The notes below the pieces were generated by a model. The model did no database searches and was not told the DNA's origin. It saw only the letters and a program-made list of their open reading frames with translations. From Diabrotica undecimpunctata (taxonomy: Eukaryota; Arthropoda; Insecta; Coleoptera; Chrysomelidae): a stretch of DNA of 64,000 nucleotides. Positions 10,022 to 21,142 of the stretch are shown piece after piece. The position numbers were made by a program, and so were the translations under genes. Numbering within the stretch: the first letter of the stretch is position 1; the number at the start of each line of letters is the position of its first letter. The stretch lies in the NCBI RefSeq assembly GCF_040954645.1, contig NC_092803.1, positions 83,810,417-83,874,416 of the forward strand, read 5' to 3'.

Positions 10022-11330
10022 GTGAAATAGACATAAGTGACTCTCAGTTAGGATTTACAAAGGCCTTGCGAACAAGAGGCGTTGTTTGCGATTCAAACAC
10101 TCATTAAAAAATGCCTCGATCGTCAGAAAAACGTATATCTCTGTTTCATCGACTACCAGAAGGCTGTTGATAGAGTCCAGCATGAAAAATTGTTATATGA
10201 ACTACTAAAAATAAAGCTAGGAGGAAAAAATCTGGTGCCCGATAAGACTGTCATGCCTCCATTGCTCTTTAACTTGATGTCTGAATGCATATTTAAACAA
10301 GACCCCCAGAAGACCAACAGTCATGGGGGAATAAATGTTTTTTTTATTAGGAGAGCTATTACTATAAGCAATTACTGTAATTTAAAGAAATACATTTCTG
10401 AATCTGAATCTGAGAGAACAGATTTTCTCCCTATCTATATTAACTATCCGTTAACGATAATTTTAGAACTATTTTGAAATAGATACAATTCTCGATCTGA
10501 AATATCAGTTGTAAAAAAAATTTAGTATGCAAAAACAACAACTTACATTAAATATCATTGTAAAACATTCAATTTATGAGAATTAAACCAAGATGTTGAA
10601 GTGGAGTTTATGGTTCTAATGAATTAGATGTTAGAATATTAATACAAGCTTATATTATTCTCGAAAATAAAATTCATATAAGCACTAGACGGCGCCGAAA
10701 TTAATATAAAAATAAAGAGTAAATATATTAACAATATCAAGTGTGCAGACGATACCGTTCTGATAGCAGACAAAATAGAAGACAAAAATTACAAAATAGA
10801 CTATAAATAGATAGAGTTATAGACAGTTAATAATGCAAATGAAGCAATGGGAGTGACAATAAACCTTCAAAAAACTAAAGTAATTGTGATTAGTAAAACC
10901 GATGAAAATTGTCGCATTGACCTTAATAACACTCAATTATAGCAAGTTCACAAATTCAAATACTTAGTAGTACTAAACGATAAGCGGGATCCAGATATAG
11001 AAATAAAAATACGAATAGAACAGGTTAGGAACATGTACAATAAATGGAAGCAAATTACGTTTGGTCATTCCTTCTGTATGGAGTCGAAGCCTGGACATTA
11101 AAATTAAATATCATAAGACATTATCGCAGAATGCTTAGAATATCATAGAAACAACACATTACGAATTGAACAATATTAAACACCATAAATAGAGAGTTAT
11201 AGAACAACGATTAAGAGAAGAAAGACCTCGTACCTACCCCATATAATGAGAAATAACAAATATATCTGCTACAAATAATAAATAAAAGAAAGATAGAGGG
11301 CTGAAGGGGAGTAGGCAGAAAAGTCATGTC
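10022..11330 (+). pseudogene. LINE reverse transcriptase and C-terminus, interrupted
   Basis: Starting near 10022, degraded frames give LGFTKALRTR, then FAIQTLIKKCLDRQKNVYLC, FIDYQKAVDRVQHEKLL, and PPLLFNLMSECIF. After a gap of about 390 bp (10300-10683) the protein resumes with INNIKCADDTVLIADKIED (YADD changed to CADD), then INLQKTKVIVIS, a FKYL thumb motif and LREERPRTYP-like tail residues. The order is finger/palm, catalytic pair, thumb and C-terminus of a LINE ORF2 with FIDYEKAFDRV-type motifs. It is the same type as the fragment at 59313-59805. The gap in the middle probably is a later insertion, but no target duplication was found. Many stops are present. Confidence 0.7.
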
Positions 11331-11671
11331 AAGGCAACTTGTGAAAATTCTATATAAAAGTATTCGCCACTAGCATGGGTTTTCCACGTTCGCTTAACAT
11401 TTCAGTGGCTTGCATTTTCTACGACGATATGATCAAGTACAAGCAAGACGCAAAACTATCAGTAAACTAATTTGAAAAAAATTTGCGACAAAGGGTATAC
11501 GGATTTAAAGAATGATGTAAAAATCCAATTTTTAACTGGCTATCCATCCCAATAAAATCCATCGCCTACCTACCTAAATTTCCAAGAATTTCATGGGGAG
11601 CCAATTCACGCAAACTTTTTTATCGGTAGAGAACTTATTACCCGCAAACGGGAGCCAATTCATGTGCACCC
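11331..11671. other. Spacer with a short direct repeat
   Basis: No coding signal. The motif GGGAGCCAATTCA occurs twice (near 11596 and 11650), just left of the foldback at 11672-12146. Confidence 0.4.
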
Positions 11672-12146
11672 AAACGTTGCGCGATTTTTGCCAACGATCC
11701 AATTCTCATAAAATCAATAAAATTTATCACTTTCATTGGCCGGTCGTAGTGGAATTTCCTAGAGCCTAATCTTCAAAACATATACCATGAAATTTAGATT
11801 TTAAGTTTTGGGAACACATATAAGGCATTTGAAATATGCCTAAAAAACGCAGAATTTAAAATTTTTGCATTACAAACGATCCCACGTCACGGGAAATGCC
11901 TTCACGAAGACGTTATTAGATGGAGTTGGTAGCTAAAGTTGTATGATTTCGAAAAACATATTTGTGTAATTGAAAAGAAGCAGTTTTAAATGCTGGGAAA
12001 ACTCAAAATTGAAATTTTACCATATAATTTTTGAAGGTTAGACTCTAATAATAAACATTTCACTATGACCGGTGAATGAAAGTGATAAATTTTATTCATT
12101 TCATGAGAATCGTAAAAAATAACAAAAAATCGCCGCAACGTTTACT
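11672..12146. repeat. Foldback repeat (MITE-like)
   Basis: Arms 11672-11785 and 12030-12146 are inverted copies. Matching blocks include GCGATTTTTG / CAAAAAATCGC, ATAAAATTTATCACTTTCATT / its reverse complement, and GGCCGGTCGTAGTG / CACTATGACCGGT. The intervening 245 bp have no frame. The structure fits a small non-autonomous DNA transposon or foldback element. I could not find a clean target duplication and cannot name the family. Confidence 0.6.
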
Positions 12147-12349
12147 TATTCCACGCCTTTATAAAAATTGATTTCATTTGCGGCAAAATACAAAAATTGC
12201 ATACAAAAGCTGCACTCTTCGCCTTTAAAATGAATTTTGATTTTTGTCGATAGGATACTCTCATCAAAAGATATCGAAGTGTTACCGTCGAGTTGATACA
12301 AATTTTATTTAAAATTGATTTCTAAAGTAGTATCTAAACAGTTTGTCAA

Positions 12350-13214
12350 GGGTGCCTCAGGGCTCAATCTAAGGTCAAATCGCATTTACTTTATACACCA
12401 CCAATATTAACAGTTCCTTTAATAACTGTAAATTTCATCTATATGCAGACGATACACACATTTACCACTCATTTTATCCGGTTAAATCATGCATTAAATA
12501 TAAACCTTAAAAAACTAATCTGATGGTTTTTGGCCCAAACAGGGTGCATTTTGAGATGCGTAACACCATTGAAATAGTTGTTTATAATGAAATCATTAAA
12601 CTTGTAACTAGTGCAAAAATCTAGGTTTAACTTTAAATAAGCACCTAAAATTTACAAAACATATTAACACCTGTGTGAGTAAAGCATTTCTCAGTTTAAG
12701 AACAATTTATCATAATCGCCGCTGTCTATCATACAAAGTAAAAAGAATACTGTGCGAAAGCTTAGTCTTATCAAAATTTAAATATGGTGATGTGTATGGG
12801 CCTTGTATTAGTTCAGATGACAGGAGAAGAATTGAGGTGGTTCAAAATTCGTGTCTTCGTCTGATCTCTGGTATAAGAAGACACCAGCCTATTTCTCACA
12901 AATTAAAACATGTAAAATGGTTAAGAATGAAAAAGAGAAGATTTCTAAATGCTGCTTGTCCATTTCGCAAAATTATCAAAAACTCATTACCAGCATATCT
13001 TTTGAAAAAAGTTATATATAGAACTAACATACTGTACCGTCCCATGTTCGTAACAATACATAATGTCAATACAAGATACAAAAATACAATTACAGCTCCG
13101 TCACATCGTACAGAACAGTTCAAAAACTCATTTACATATCAAATATCAAAAGAATATAATGGATTAGCTAAAGACTTAAAATTAAAATCAATTGTATTTT
13201 TTGAAATCTCTTAA
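12350..13214 (+). pseudogene. CR1/Jockey-type LINE, RT to C-terminus
   Basis: Near 12353 a frame gives VPQGSI, FTLYTTNINSS and FHLYADDTHIYHSFYPV, which are the RT motifs with the catalytic YADD intact. After several stops the C-terminal part is open (12675-13214): FLSLRTIYHNRRCLSYKVKR, LVLSKFKYGDVYGP, then KWLRMKKRRFLNAACPFRKI ending in FFEIS. Thumb-plus-tail organisation with LR..YHNR.CL and LR.+.RR..HA...+KI is typical of CR1/Jockey-group LINEs. It is 5'-truncated. The right edge is followed within about 60 bp by dispersed repeat copy B. Confidence 0.75.
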
Positions 13215-13277
13215 ATCTAAATTAGTGCAGTAACTCGGGCGGAAAATAGAGCCTTACCTCCTAATTCTGTCAGACTG

Positions 13278-13720
13278 CATGGATTAATCTGAAAATTTGG
13301 ATTTAAGCTTCTCTTACTCTCCTTTGCAAAAGTTATATATGGGCGAAGTATGTTTTTGTTTTTAAGGGGTTAAAACTACCCCTAAGTGGAAAAATAGGAA
13401 AATACGTATTTAAGCGTCTTATGTATCTATTAAAATCGTATGAATTTGTTTTTAACCTCTAGAAAGCATGCCTTTATGCAAAAAATACTTAAAAAGACTT
13501 GTAAAAGCGTTTTTAGGTATTTTTAAGCCTTTAAAAGATTAAAAAAGAGTTTAAACTGTTTTAATTTTCCATTTAGATAACTAAAAATTCATTCCTCGCT
13601 TATGAAACGATATTTCTTTAGTTTTAGCTCTTCCCCCAAAAAATCTCCTCTAAAGACGTCTACAACGTTAAAAAATAGTTTTGTTTTCAAAATAGATAGT
13701 TTCCGGCGCCACCTGCATGT
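13278..13720 (-). repeat. Dispersed non-coding repeat, copy B
   Basis: Inverted partner of 501-1031, with collinear blocks from TCTTACTCTCCTTTGCA at the left to TTTCCGGCGCCACCTGCAT at the right. The copies are diverged, with several gaps (443 versus 531 bp). No coding frame. Confidence 0.6.
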
Positions 13721-14239
13721 TTAAAACTGTTTCAAGCAGGTAGTGTCGATGTACACTCTCCCAGGGGGACCGACGGCTTAACGTTCCCCCCGGAGCACAA
13801 TGAACGGCATTTCTGAATTTCTGAAAAACTGATCATTTCTAGAAATAAAAATGTCTTTGTTGGTGCCAAGATATACATCTACAAAACTATTATACGTACT
13901 TTAGATATTATGTGAGAGCTCCAAAATACGTATATTTTTCACGTTCCAAAATTATCTCAGAAAAATATGATTGGGTCTTCTTCACTAAGTTAATTTTCAA
14001 GCTTTAATATATGTATACATAGCCTACAAGTGCTACCAGGTTAGGTTCATTAGAAAGCCAAACTATCCTTCAATTTTGAAAAATTAAAGTTCGAATCACT
14101 CAACACAGGGGGTATTCATAGCAAGACATACATTTTAATCGGTGATATCTCCATTGTTTGTTAAGGTACACGACAGTGTAACAGTTAACAGTTTATTAAA
14201 CACGAGAATATTTATTGAAAAAGAACTATATTTTTGTAC

Positions 14240-14242
<3 letters not shown>

Positions 14243-14318
<76 letters not shown>
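14243..14318. repeat. (TA)n microsatellite
   Basis: Uninterrupted alternating AT of about 75 bp, followed by an impure ATATGTATATA tail. Confidence 0.95.
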
Positions 14319-14323
<5 letters not shown>

Positions 14324-15235
14324 GTATATAAATAAAATGTAATGTAGAAGGAAAACGATTAATTTTGATTCTGATGGATACTAGGTTAATTATACTGCCC
14401 CTTTTTTCTTAAAATATTTGTAGAGTCTATCTTTTACGAGCTGTAACTTACTTAATTTACGTGCAAATGACTTTCTGTAGTGCTCATTTTGGTTTTTTCA
14501 TGGACTATAAAAAACGTTTATATCAATACCCCCAAAAAATCAACCCTTTTCTTACAATTTAACGTTAAATAGATAGAGGTCCCCTGTTACCGACTATATC
14601 TCACTTATTATATACTATTATTATAGACTATATACTAAAGGCATATTTTTTGAGTTATTCATGAAAACCCGTTAAAAACGTGACTTTTTTCAATGGAAAT
14701 TTGCTGCTTTCAACCATAAATAGCTCAAACAATATTGACTTTTAAAAACTCTATAGAACAGAAGTTGTTTATAATTTAATAGTCTATCGATTCCCGTAAT
14801 TATTTTGACGAAAGAATTTCAACCCCCGAGAAGGGATGGCAACCACCCTTAGGTCGGAAGCACACATCAGCGTTATATGACTTTTGTTGTTTGAGCACTT
14901 TCCCATCAACTCGATACATTTCAAGTGAATCGGCTCAGTCCGACAAAATGTTGAGGTGAATAACCCGAGTGACTGGAGTAACACATGTGCCACTAGTTAA
15001 TGACCTGTTATTAAGCATGTATAAACTATGTGATAGTTTTTGGACAATATCTAATTACAAAATGTCCGTATTAGTTAAGATTTTTGATTTATTGTTACAA
15101 AACATTCAAAATAATATATATTTTTTTCTCTTGCTTAAGATGAATAGCAGAGGTACCTACCGATTTCTTGAAATCAGTACCAACTGATCTTCAGCATTTT
15201 TTTCTTATTAGTATTTTATGCATATATTTTATATA

Positions 15236-15283
15236 TTTTGTGTATTGTGAAAAAATAAAGACCTTTATTATTATTATTATTAA
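15236..15283 (+). other. Poly(A)-signal and (TTA)n tail, LINE/SINE-like 3' end
   Basis: AAAAAATAAAGACCTTTATT followed by (ATT)n. A polyadenylation signal next to a short trinucleotide tail is how many insect LINE copies end. No matching coding region was recognised upstream, so the parent element is unknown. Confidence 0.35.
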
Positions 15284-17776
15284 TTTCGAGCGCGTAACTG
15301 ACATTCACAATCGCCAGTCGCTTCAAACGTTGTTTCTGAGAGAGCGGTTCATTCTATATAAAAAGTGCTAATAAATATTTTTATGCAAAATTACCTCAGC
15401 TACATTTTTTTATTTGAATTCTTGGTAAATCGATTTTTTCCGTTTCCCCCTACGATGAGGGATTTTTGGGAGAAGCTGGGGGAGGTACAGTGGTAAACTT
15501 TTTTGAATATTTTTTTAGGCTCCAAAATTGACATTTTACGTCATATCATATTCGTATGATTTGTAGAGATTCAGTGGCATTTTCGTCTCTGACGACTGGA
15601 GTAAAACAACTCAACAAACATAATCTTTGCCTCGCTTCCAACCAACCCTAGCTTCCAAAGTCTACTAGTTATTTCTTTCGTCTTCTATCATACTACACAC
15701 AGAAAAGTGCAAGCAAGGTACAAAAAGGGAAGTTTTTCAAGGGAGTTTTTATGATTCTTTCTAGTTGTGCACGCAGATCTTATTTCGCGATAGTAGGTTA
15801 TTCGAAATAACACCGAAGTAACGACTGACCTAGTTCTCCTTCTTGGAAATGCAATCAGGATTTGGAAATGCAATTAAATGATGAAGTATACAGATATGAT
15901 TTTGCAAAAAATGGAAAAATATAGGAATGAAGAAACAAACAATGATCTTAATACAGCCTATGATTAGAGTACCTCGACAGGTTTAGTCGTGTGCACTGAA
16001 TAAGAATATGTGAAAATTGTGAGAGATAGGTATAACAGACTAACAACTCGTGTTAGGATCCGTTTAGAAAGGAATAATAAATGTCTTACAAGAGTAGGAC
16101 TACATTAGTAACACATGTTTTCTATCACCCAGGAATCTGAATAAGTTGTAAGATGTCATTCCGCTATGCTACCTAGAATGCTTAAGCCATGTGATTCTTA
16201 TGGTACCATGTCCACGTTGACCTTCGTCTTTTCATGTAATTATTAATTAATCGGAAAAGGTTGTATTTTTGTTTCTCATAACATATCTACAGTACTCAAG
16301 TTTCTCGTAATTTAGCTCAAAATCATGTAGTTGTGGTCCAGTATACACGGGAACAATCAAACGTAGTTTAAATACTCGTTTGACCGAACATACTAGGAAC
16401 TATCACCATGATACTGCGACAAATCAGCTGTTGCAGACTATCGACCCACACAAGTGCATGGTAGAACATCACACTACTATGCACAGATGCTAAGAGAGGC
16501 TATCGTTCAACCCGACGAAACTTCTATGCACTGAAAATTCCAATACCGATTTAGATCAACCGACAGATCATGGGGGCTCGACAGGATGTTGCGTCCACAG
16601 CCACTACGTATTTGATAATAATATCTGCAGCAGTTGAAGAAACAATTCCAGACCACGTTCTATAAACTAAAATATATTATTAAAGCATAAACTCCTTAAC
16701 GTCCATTTAGGTATTAATTGATGTCAAAATCATAGAGAGAATGTCAAAATGGTTAGGAAATGTTCAGTGCCAAAATAATAATCATCCAATACCAATAAAT
16801 CTTAAAAACGATTACACATAGGAATAAAGGTAAAGAGAATGATAATGATAGACTTTGAGCAGATATTAAAATTTTTTAACCACAAAATATTCTTTCGAGT
16901 TGCGATGAAACAAATCAAAGTGTAAAGCCACAACATTGCAACGTAACATATGAAACTCATATTTCCTTTTGTTTTCCATCGGCATTCATAATAGTTTGAA
17001 ATGGATGCACTGAGAAATTTCTTTCAGTTTTTTTCTTAATGTATAACTTAATGTAAGTAGATGTAGGATACGTGTTGCTCGGTCCATGTCTCACTAGAAG
17101 TACTAATTCCATAATATTGCGGTGCGACGTCGTTTTTGCGATGCCTCGTCATATCACATTGTTGCGGTTTCGTCCCCAGTGTCTTGTTTTCTTTTATGTG
17201 TCTGTCGGTGTTATAATTTTAGTTTAATTATTAATTAGGCCCAATACATCTTGAATTGATTTTTAACAGTCTACTAAATTTTCAGCATTCTCCGAAATGT
17301 CTATATTTCAAATACTTTCAGTCTTTTACATATCAAAGTGTTTCTTTTTTCAGTGTTATGTACTAATAATCATTTCCTAATCTTAATCTTAAAATCTCAT
17401 ACAATAAAGTCAAGAACACAAAACACAAAGTAAAACGACTTACCGAAGCAGATGATTGCCAGAGATCAGATTCCTGAAAAAAAAATTCAATGATTACAAT
17501 TATTATCAATGAATTGCAGACATTCGGCTGTAATTTACAAAATTTACAAACAATAGACTCCTGTTCATTAGCGAAACAATGTTTAAGTATATGACCTAGA
17601 TCTCTTTACACAAAAATAACAGAATCTCAGGTTCAATATTTGTTAAAGTAGAGAAAATTTCTTTATGTTTATTGTTAGATGAATACGAAATTTAAAAATA
17701 GACACTATACACAATTTTAAAATGCATGACAAAAAAGTTTTTATGGCTGAAGATTAGAAAGGTCTTTAATCCTTAA

Positions 17777-18691
17777 CAGGAAAGGTCTCGTCTGTGAGAC
17801 GACCTTCAATAAACATCTCTTATTATCTCTGACTCTCTTTAACCGACAAATTAGCAACGACTCCTAATCCTAAACCAACTGGTTAGTTACCTTTCCATTG
17901 AATTTCTAATCAGTATGAGAACTTGTGACTGAAATATAGGATAAAATAAAGTAATCGTAGTTGGTGAGACGACACCTGTCTGTTCGTTTTACTACTTAAG
18001 TAGTTATTGTGACCTATGGCTAGTTCCTCGAAAAAAAGATATATTTTGTCTAACAATTTTTAAGAAACTGTTATGAAGTGGTATGAGATTGTTAGTCATG
18101 CTACTGATATAGATGCTGTTTCATTGAATAAGCATATTGATTCCAATCACGAGATTAATTCAGAGTTATCGGACTGCTCAAAATTTAACAATGAGCAGAG
18201 GTTCAGTAACTAAGAAAAGTGTATTAAATTGGTTTCAAGTTTCAAGAAATTAAAACTTATGTAACAGAACATAAGTATGAGCGACCATCGTCTCTTATAA
18301 GAAAACTTAACAATAACGAAAATTCCTGTACTAAACGAGGAAACTGAACATGAGGAAAGTCAGTGATTGCTGCAGGCCATAATATTAATTTTTTTTAATA
18401 TTTTATATGTAGTTGCCTTTTCAACAGTTATCTACGACTCATAAAACCATTGTTTATTTTTTAGTTTTTTATAGAGTTTTTGAGAATTTTTTAAAAGGTT
18501 ACGATTTTTTTTACCCAATATAGTTCCTTGCAGTTTGCTGTGTTTTTGATAAATTAAAGATATTTTAACAATGAATATGTTATGTAATAAGGTAATTTTT
18601 TATTTCATATTAATTAATATCTTATATTAAAATGACAAAAAGATATAAGAATTATATTATACAATCGTCTGTGAGAAGAGACATTTCCATT
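17777..18691 (+). mobile_element. Possible piggyBac-like remnant starting at TTAA 17773-17776
   Basis: Right after TTAA (17773-17776) comes CAGGAAAGGTCTCGTCTGTG, then AGACGACC, a GTCTC/GAGAC palindrome. Related motifs recur at about 17965 (GGTGAGACGACACC) and 18664-18688 (ATCGTCTGTGAGAAGAGACA), the last in inverted sense. A weak frame at 18016-18213 reads MASSSKKRYILSNNF, stop, then an acidic stretch (ATDIDAVSLNKHIDSNHEI) like piggyBac N-termini. The right end does not have a clean TTAA, and a 111-bp piece of Tigger transposase sits inside. The call is tentative. Confidence 0.35.
18171..18281 (+). repeat. 111-bp exact direct repeat, copy 1 (Tigger fragment out of place)
   Basis: Bases 18171-18281 (GGACTGCTCAAAATTTAACA to ACATAAGTATGAG) are identical to 18802-18912. 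The second copy sits in its natural place in the Tigger transposase frame. This one is isolated between unrelated sequences 631 bp upstream. Confidence 0.9.
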
Positions 18692-18692
18692 T

Positions 18693-20563
18693 GTGTCCAA
18701 AAATGTGACCTTTTTGAAAAGAAAGAACCCTTTTAAATCAAATAGACCTGGGCGGAAATGGTACTATAGTTTTTTGAAACGAAATCCAGAAGTATCTACA
18801 AGGACTGCTCAAAATTTAACAATGAGCAGAGGTTCAGTAACTAAGAAAAGTGTATTAAATTGGTTTCAAGTTTCAAGAAATTAAAACTTATGTAACAGAA
18901 CATAAGTATGAGGAAGTTTTGAATGATCCCTCACGAGTGTTTCATGGAGATTAGTCTGCACTCTTTCTAAATCCAAAAGGTAATAAAGTCTTGGTAAAGA
19001 AAGGCGATAAAACTGTATATCAGCAGGTCAACAGTGATGACAAAGAATGCCTTTCAGTTTTAATAACTGGAAACGCAGCTGGAACGATGGCACCTCCAAT
19101 GATATTGTTCCGTTACGAACGAATTCGAAGAGACTTAGCTGTCAGTGTTCCTGAATGGTGAGGTATTGGGAAGAGCGAAACTGGTTGGATGACCGGAGAG
19201 ACATTTTTCGAATACATCACAAATGTCTTTTATCCATTGTTGTTAAATGCCGGTATTACATTGCCAATAATTCTTTTCATAGATGGACATGCTTCTCATT
19301 TAACATTACATTTAAGTAAATTCTGTGAAAGTAAGGGAATAATTTTGATTGCCTTATTTCCAAGTGCCACTTATCTCATTAAGCCTATGGATGTAGCTGT
19401 GTTTCGTACTCTTAAGGATGGTTGGAAAAGTTCAGCAATGGGATAAACATTGAGTTACATAAATCTGATATACCCAACCATTGCAACGCTGTTGCAAGTC
19501 AAAAAATCGAAGTGTTAAAAGTTGGTCTAAAATTCTTAGAAGATAATATTGATGAGGAGAAAATTTAAAATATTTTAAATATTTAAAAATAGAGATGAAT
19601 GGGATGAAGACATACGTGATCATTCTTTATTTTATTTTTTTTTAAGAAAAAATGTCTGAATTAAACGTTCTTAAATCCCAAATAATAAAAATGGAGATTT
19701 AAAAACAAAAAATCCAAATAAAAATTTGAGGGAAGAAACTGAAGTACCTTCTGAATCTAATGTTCCTCTAGAGGACCCAAATATTGCTAATGAGAGGGAA
19801 GAAACTGAAGTACCTTATGAATTTTATGAATGAATATTTCATTCAATGAATATAATGAGTTATTTAAAAGGCACCCTCATCTCCTGTTAACTCACCAACT
19901 AAAACAACAAAACATTTTACACCAGAAAGAAGTCAAACAGAAGCCCTGCAATTGATACAAACGTCGACGTTATCATATGTGGTTCTATCTCCATTTACAA
20001 GAGCTCTATTTTGGCCTGAGCCCAAACAGTCAAAGCAATTAAAACGAGCTAAGAAAGAAAAAGTACCTTCAGTTATTACTACAAAATAATGGCAAGAATA
20101 TCAAGAGAAAAAGCAAATGGAAAAAACAGTTCAAGAGGAAAATAAAAAAACTAAGGGCGAAGGAAAGAAAACGAAAAAAGAAGAACGAGAAAAAAAATGA
20201 AAAAGAAGAAAAATTGCAACTTCTAGGAAATAAAAGAAAAACGCACAAAAGAAAAGTATTTATTTCTTCAGATTCAGAGACTTGTGAAGAATGGCTAAAG
20301 TCTGGTGATAGCCTTGATGATATCAGTTTTATGTGGAATGGTACAAACAATATTAAACAAAAAGATAAAGTGTGTGACACAGAAAAAGATACAAATTTAG
20401 ATTCTAAAATTAAAGAACGTAATACAGACTCGACGACTGAAAATATACCTAACAATGGACAAAACTACACACAAGTGTATAAAGAAGGTGACTACATTCT
20501 TGTGTCATTTACAGGTAAAAAGAAGGTATATAAATTTGCGTGTGTTATACAAGAAGTGTGCAA
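18693..20563 (+). pseudogene. Tigger/pogo-type transposase, main part (5' end lost, 3' end displaced)
   Basis: The protein order is that of Tigger/Jerky-like DDE transposases. First comes the CENP-B-type HTH (NRPGRKWYYSFLKRNPEVS, TAQNLTMSRGSV). Next is VFHGD followed by a stop where the second residue of the DE pair belongs (18953), then FLNPKGNKVLVKKGDK. The DDE core has LFIDGHASHLTLHLSKFC (second Asp) and LIKPMDVAVFRTLK (third Asp). The tail is charged: ALFWPEPKQSKQLKRAKKEK, lysine/glutamate runs, KVFISSDSE and finally VYKFACVIQEV at 20530-20562. Stops at 18953, 19159 and 19443 and several shifts kill it. The first HTH is missing at the 5' side. A Jockey-like LINE interrupts it after QEVC, and the rest of the protein lies at 24544-24745. 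Confidence 0.85.
18802..18912 (+). repeat. 111-bp exact direct repeat, copy 2 (inside Tigger transposase)
   Basis: Same 111 bases as 18171-18281. Here it encodes TAQNLTMSRGSVTKKSVLNW of the helix-turn-helix region and continues in frame with the rest of the transposase. Confidence 0.9.
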
Positions 20564-21141
20564 GTCGTGTCGATTAAAAAACATGACTTCAAGGAAGAGT
20601 GACATCTGCCCATGTTTGTAATGACGGTCGAGAGGGAGGACACCGAAAGGCTAAAACGCATCACCAACCTGATGCATATGAAAGTCATAATTCATAATAG
20701 AGGACTTTAGAAAGGCAACGGGGCCCACACAGTGTTTCAACTGCCAGGGCTACCACCACGCACAAAGAGCGTGCTTCAAAGCACCTCGTTGTGTAAGATG
20801 CGAAGAAGAGCATCCTAGCAGAAGCTGCCAAATGCCTAAAGAACAAAAGGCAAAATGCGCGAATTGTCAAGGACAACACCCCGCAAATTTTAGAGGATGT
20901 CCAAGATGTCCAACCTGGGGTCGCCAACAACAGCCCCAACAAAGACAAAAGACAACGACACAAAGAAGGCCGCAAATCACTCCCGGCGGACCTTCCTACG
21001 CTTAAGCAGCAAAAGCGCAAGAAAATGAGAATACAATTCTCATTTCCAGGCAACACCAAGATGATCTAGTAAACTCAGTAAAAGAGCTACTTACTAGGGT
21101 AATCAACGAAGCGATAGCAGATATAAAGCTAGCACTGAAGT
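20564..21141 (+). pseudogene. Jockey-like ORF1 (gag-like RNA-binding protein) remnant
   Basis: The first residues (VQVVSIKKHDFKEE, stop, HLPMFVMTVEREDTERLKRI) match the domain that precedes the knuckles in Jockey-type ORF1. After a shift come three cysteine knuckles: CFNCQGYHHAQRAC, CVRCEEEHPSRSC and CANCQGQHPANFRGC. They are followed by a Gln/Arg-rich linker and RVINEAIADIKLAL. ORF1 proteins of this group bind the element RNA in a ribonucleoprotein particle. The N-terminal half is missing because of 5' truncation. At least one stop and a frameshift are present. The end lies within a few bases of the start of the ORF2 frame, as is common in bicistronic LINEs. Confidence 0.8.
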
Positions 21142-21142
21142 A

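Larger units (their letters stand above)
13721..17772. other. Long stretch without a recognised gene
   Basis: This holds a GC-rich patch at 13740-13800 (CCGACGGCTTAACGTTCCCC) that may be the 3' untranslated part of a retroposon, a (TA)n array at 14243-14318 and a poly(A)-signal/(TTA)n tail at 15236-15283. The repeat-like block at 14640-14960 has CACCC/GGGTG motifs similar to those at 32 kb. Scattered 60-72 codon frames (14784-15371, 15688-15873) show no domain. Nothing in 15.9-17.77 kb could be recognised on either strand. Confidence 0.4.

Noticed and set aside
15597..16650. Searched for transposase or RT motifs in the longest unannotated stretch
   Set aside because: No frame on either strand gave two consecutive family motifs. 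Left as unassigned.
20069..20455. 128-codon minus-strand frame rich in Phe, Ser and Leu
   Set aside because: Antisense shadow of the Lys/Glu-rich tail of the Tigger transposase.
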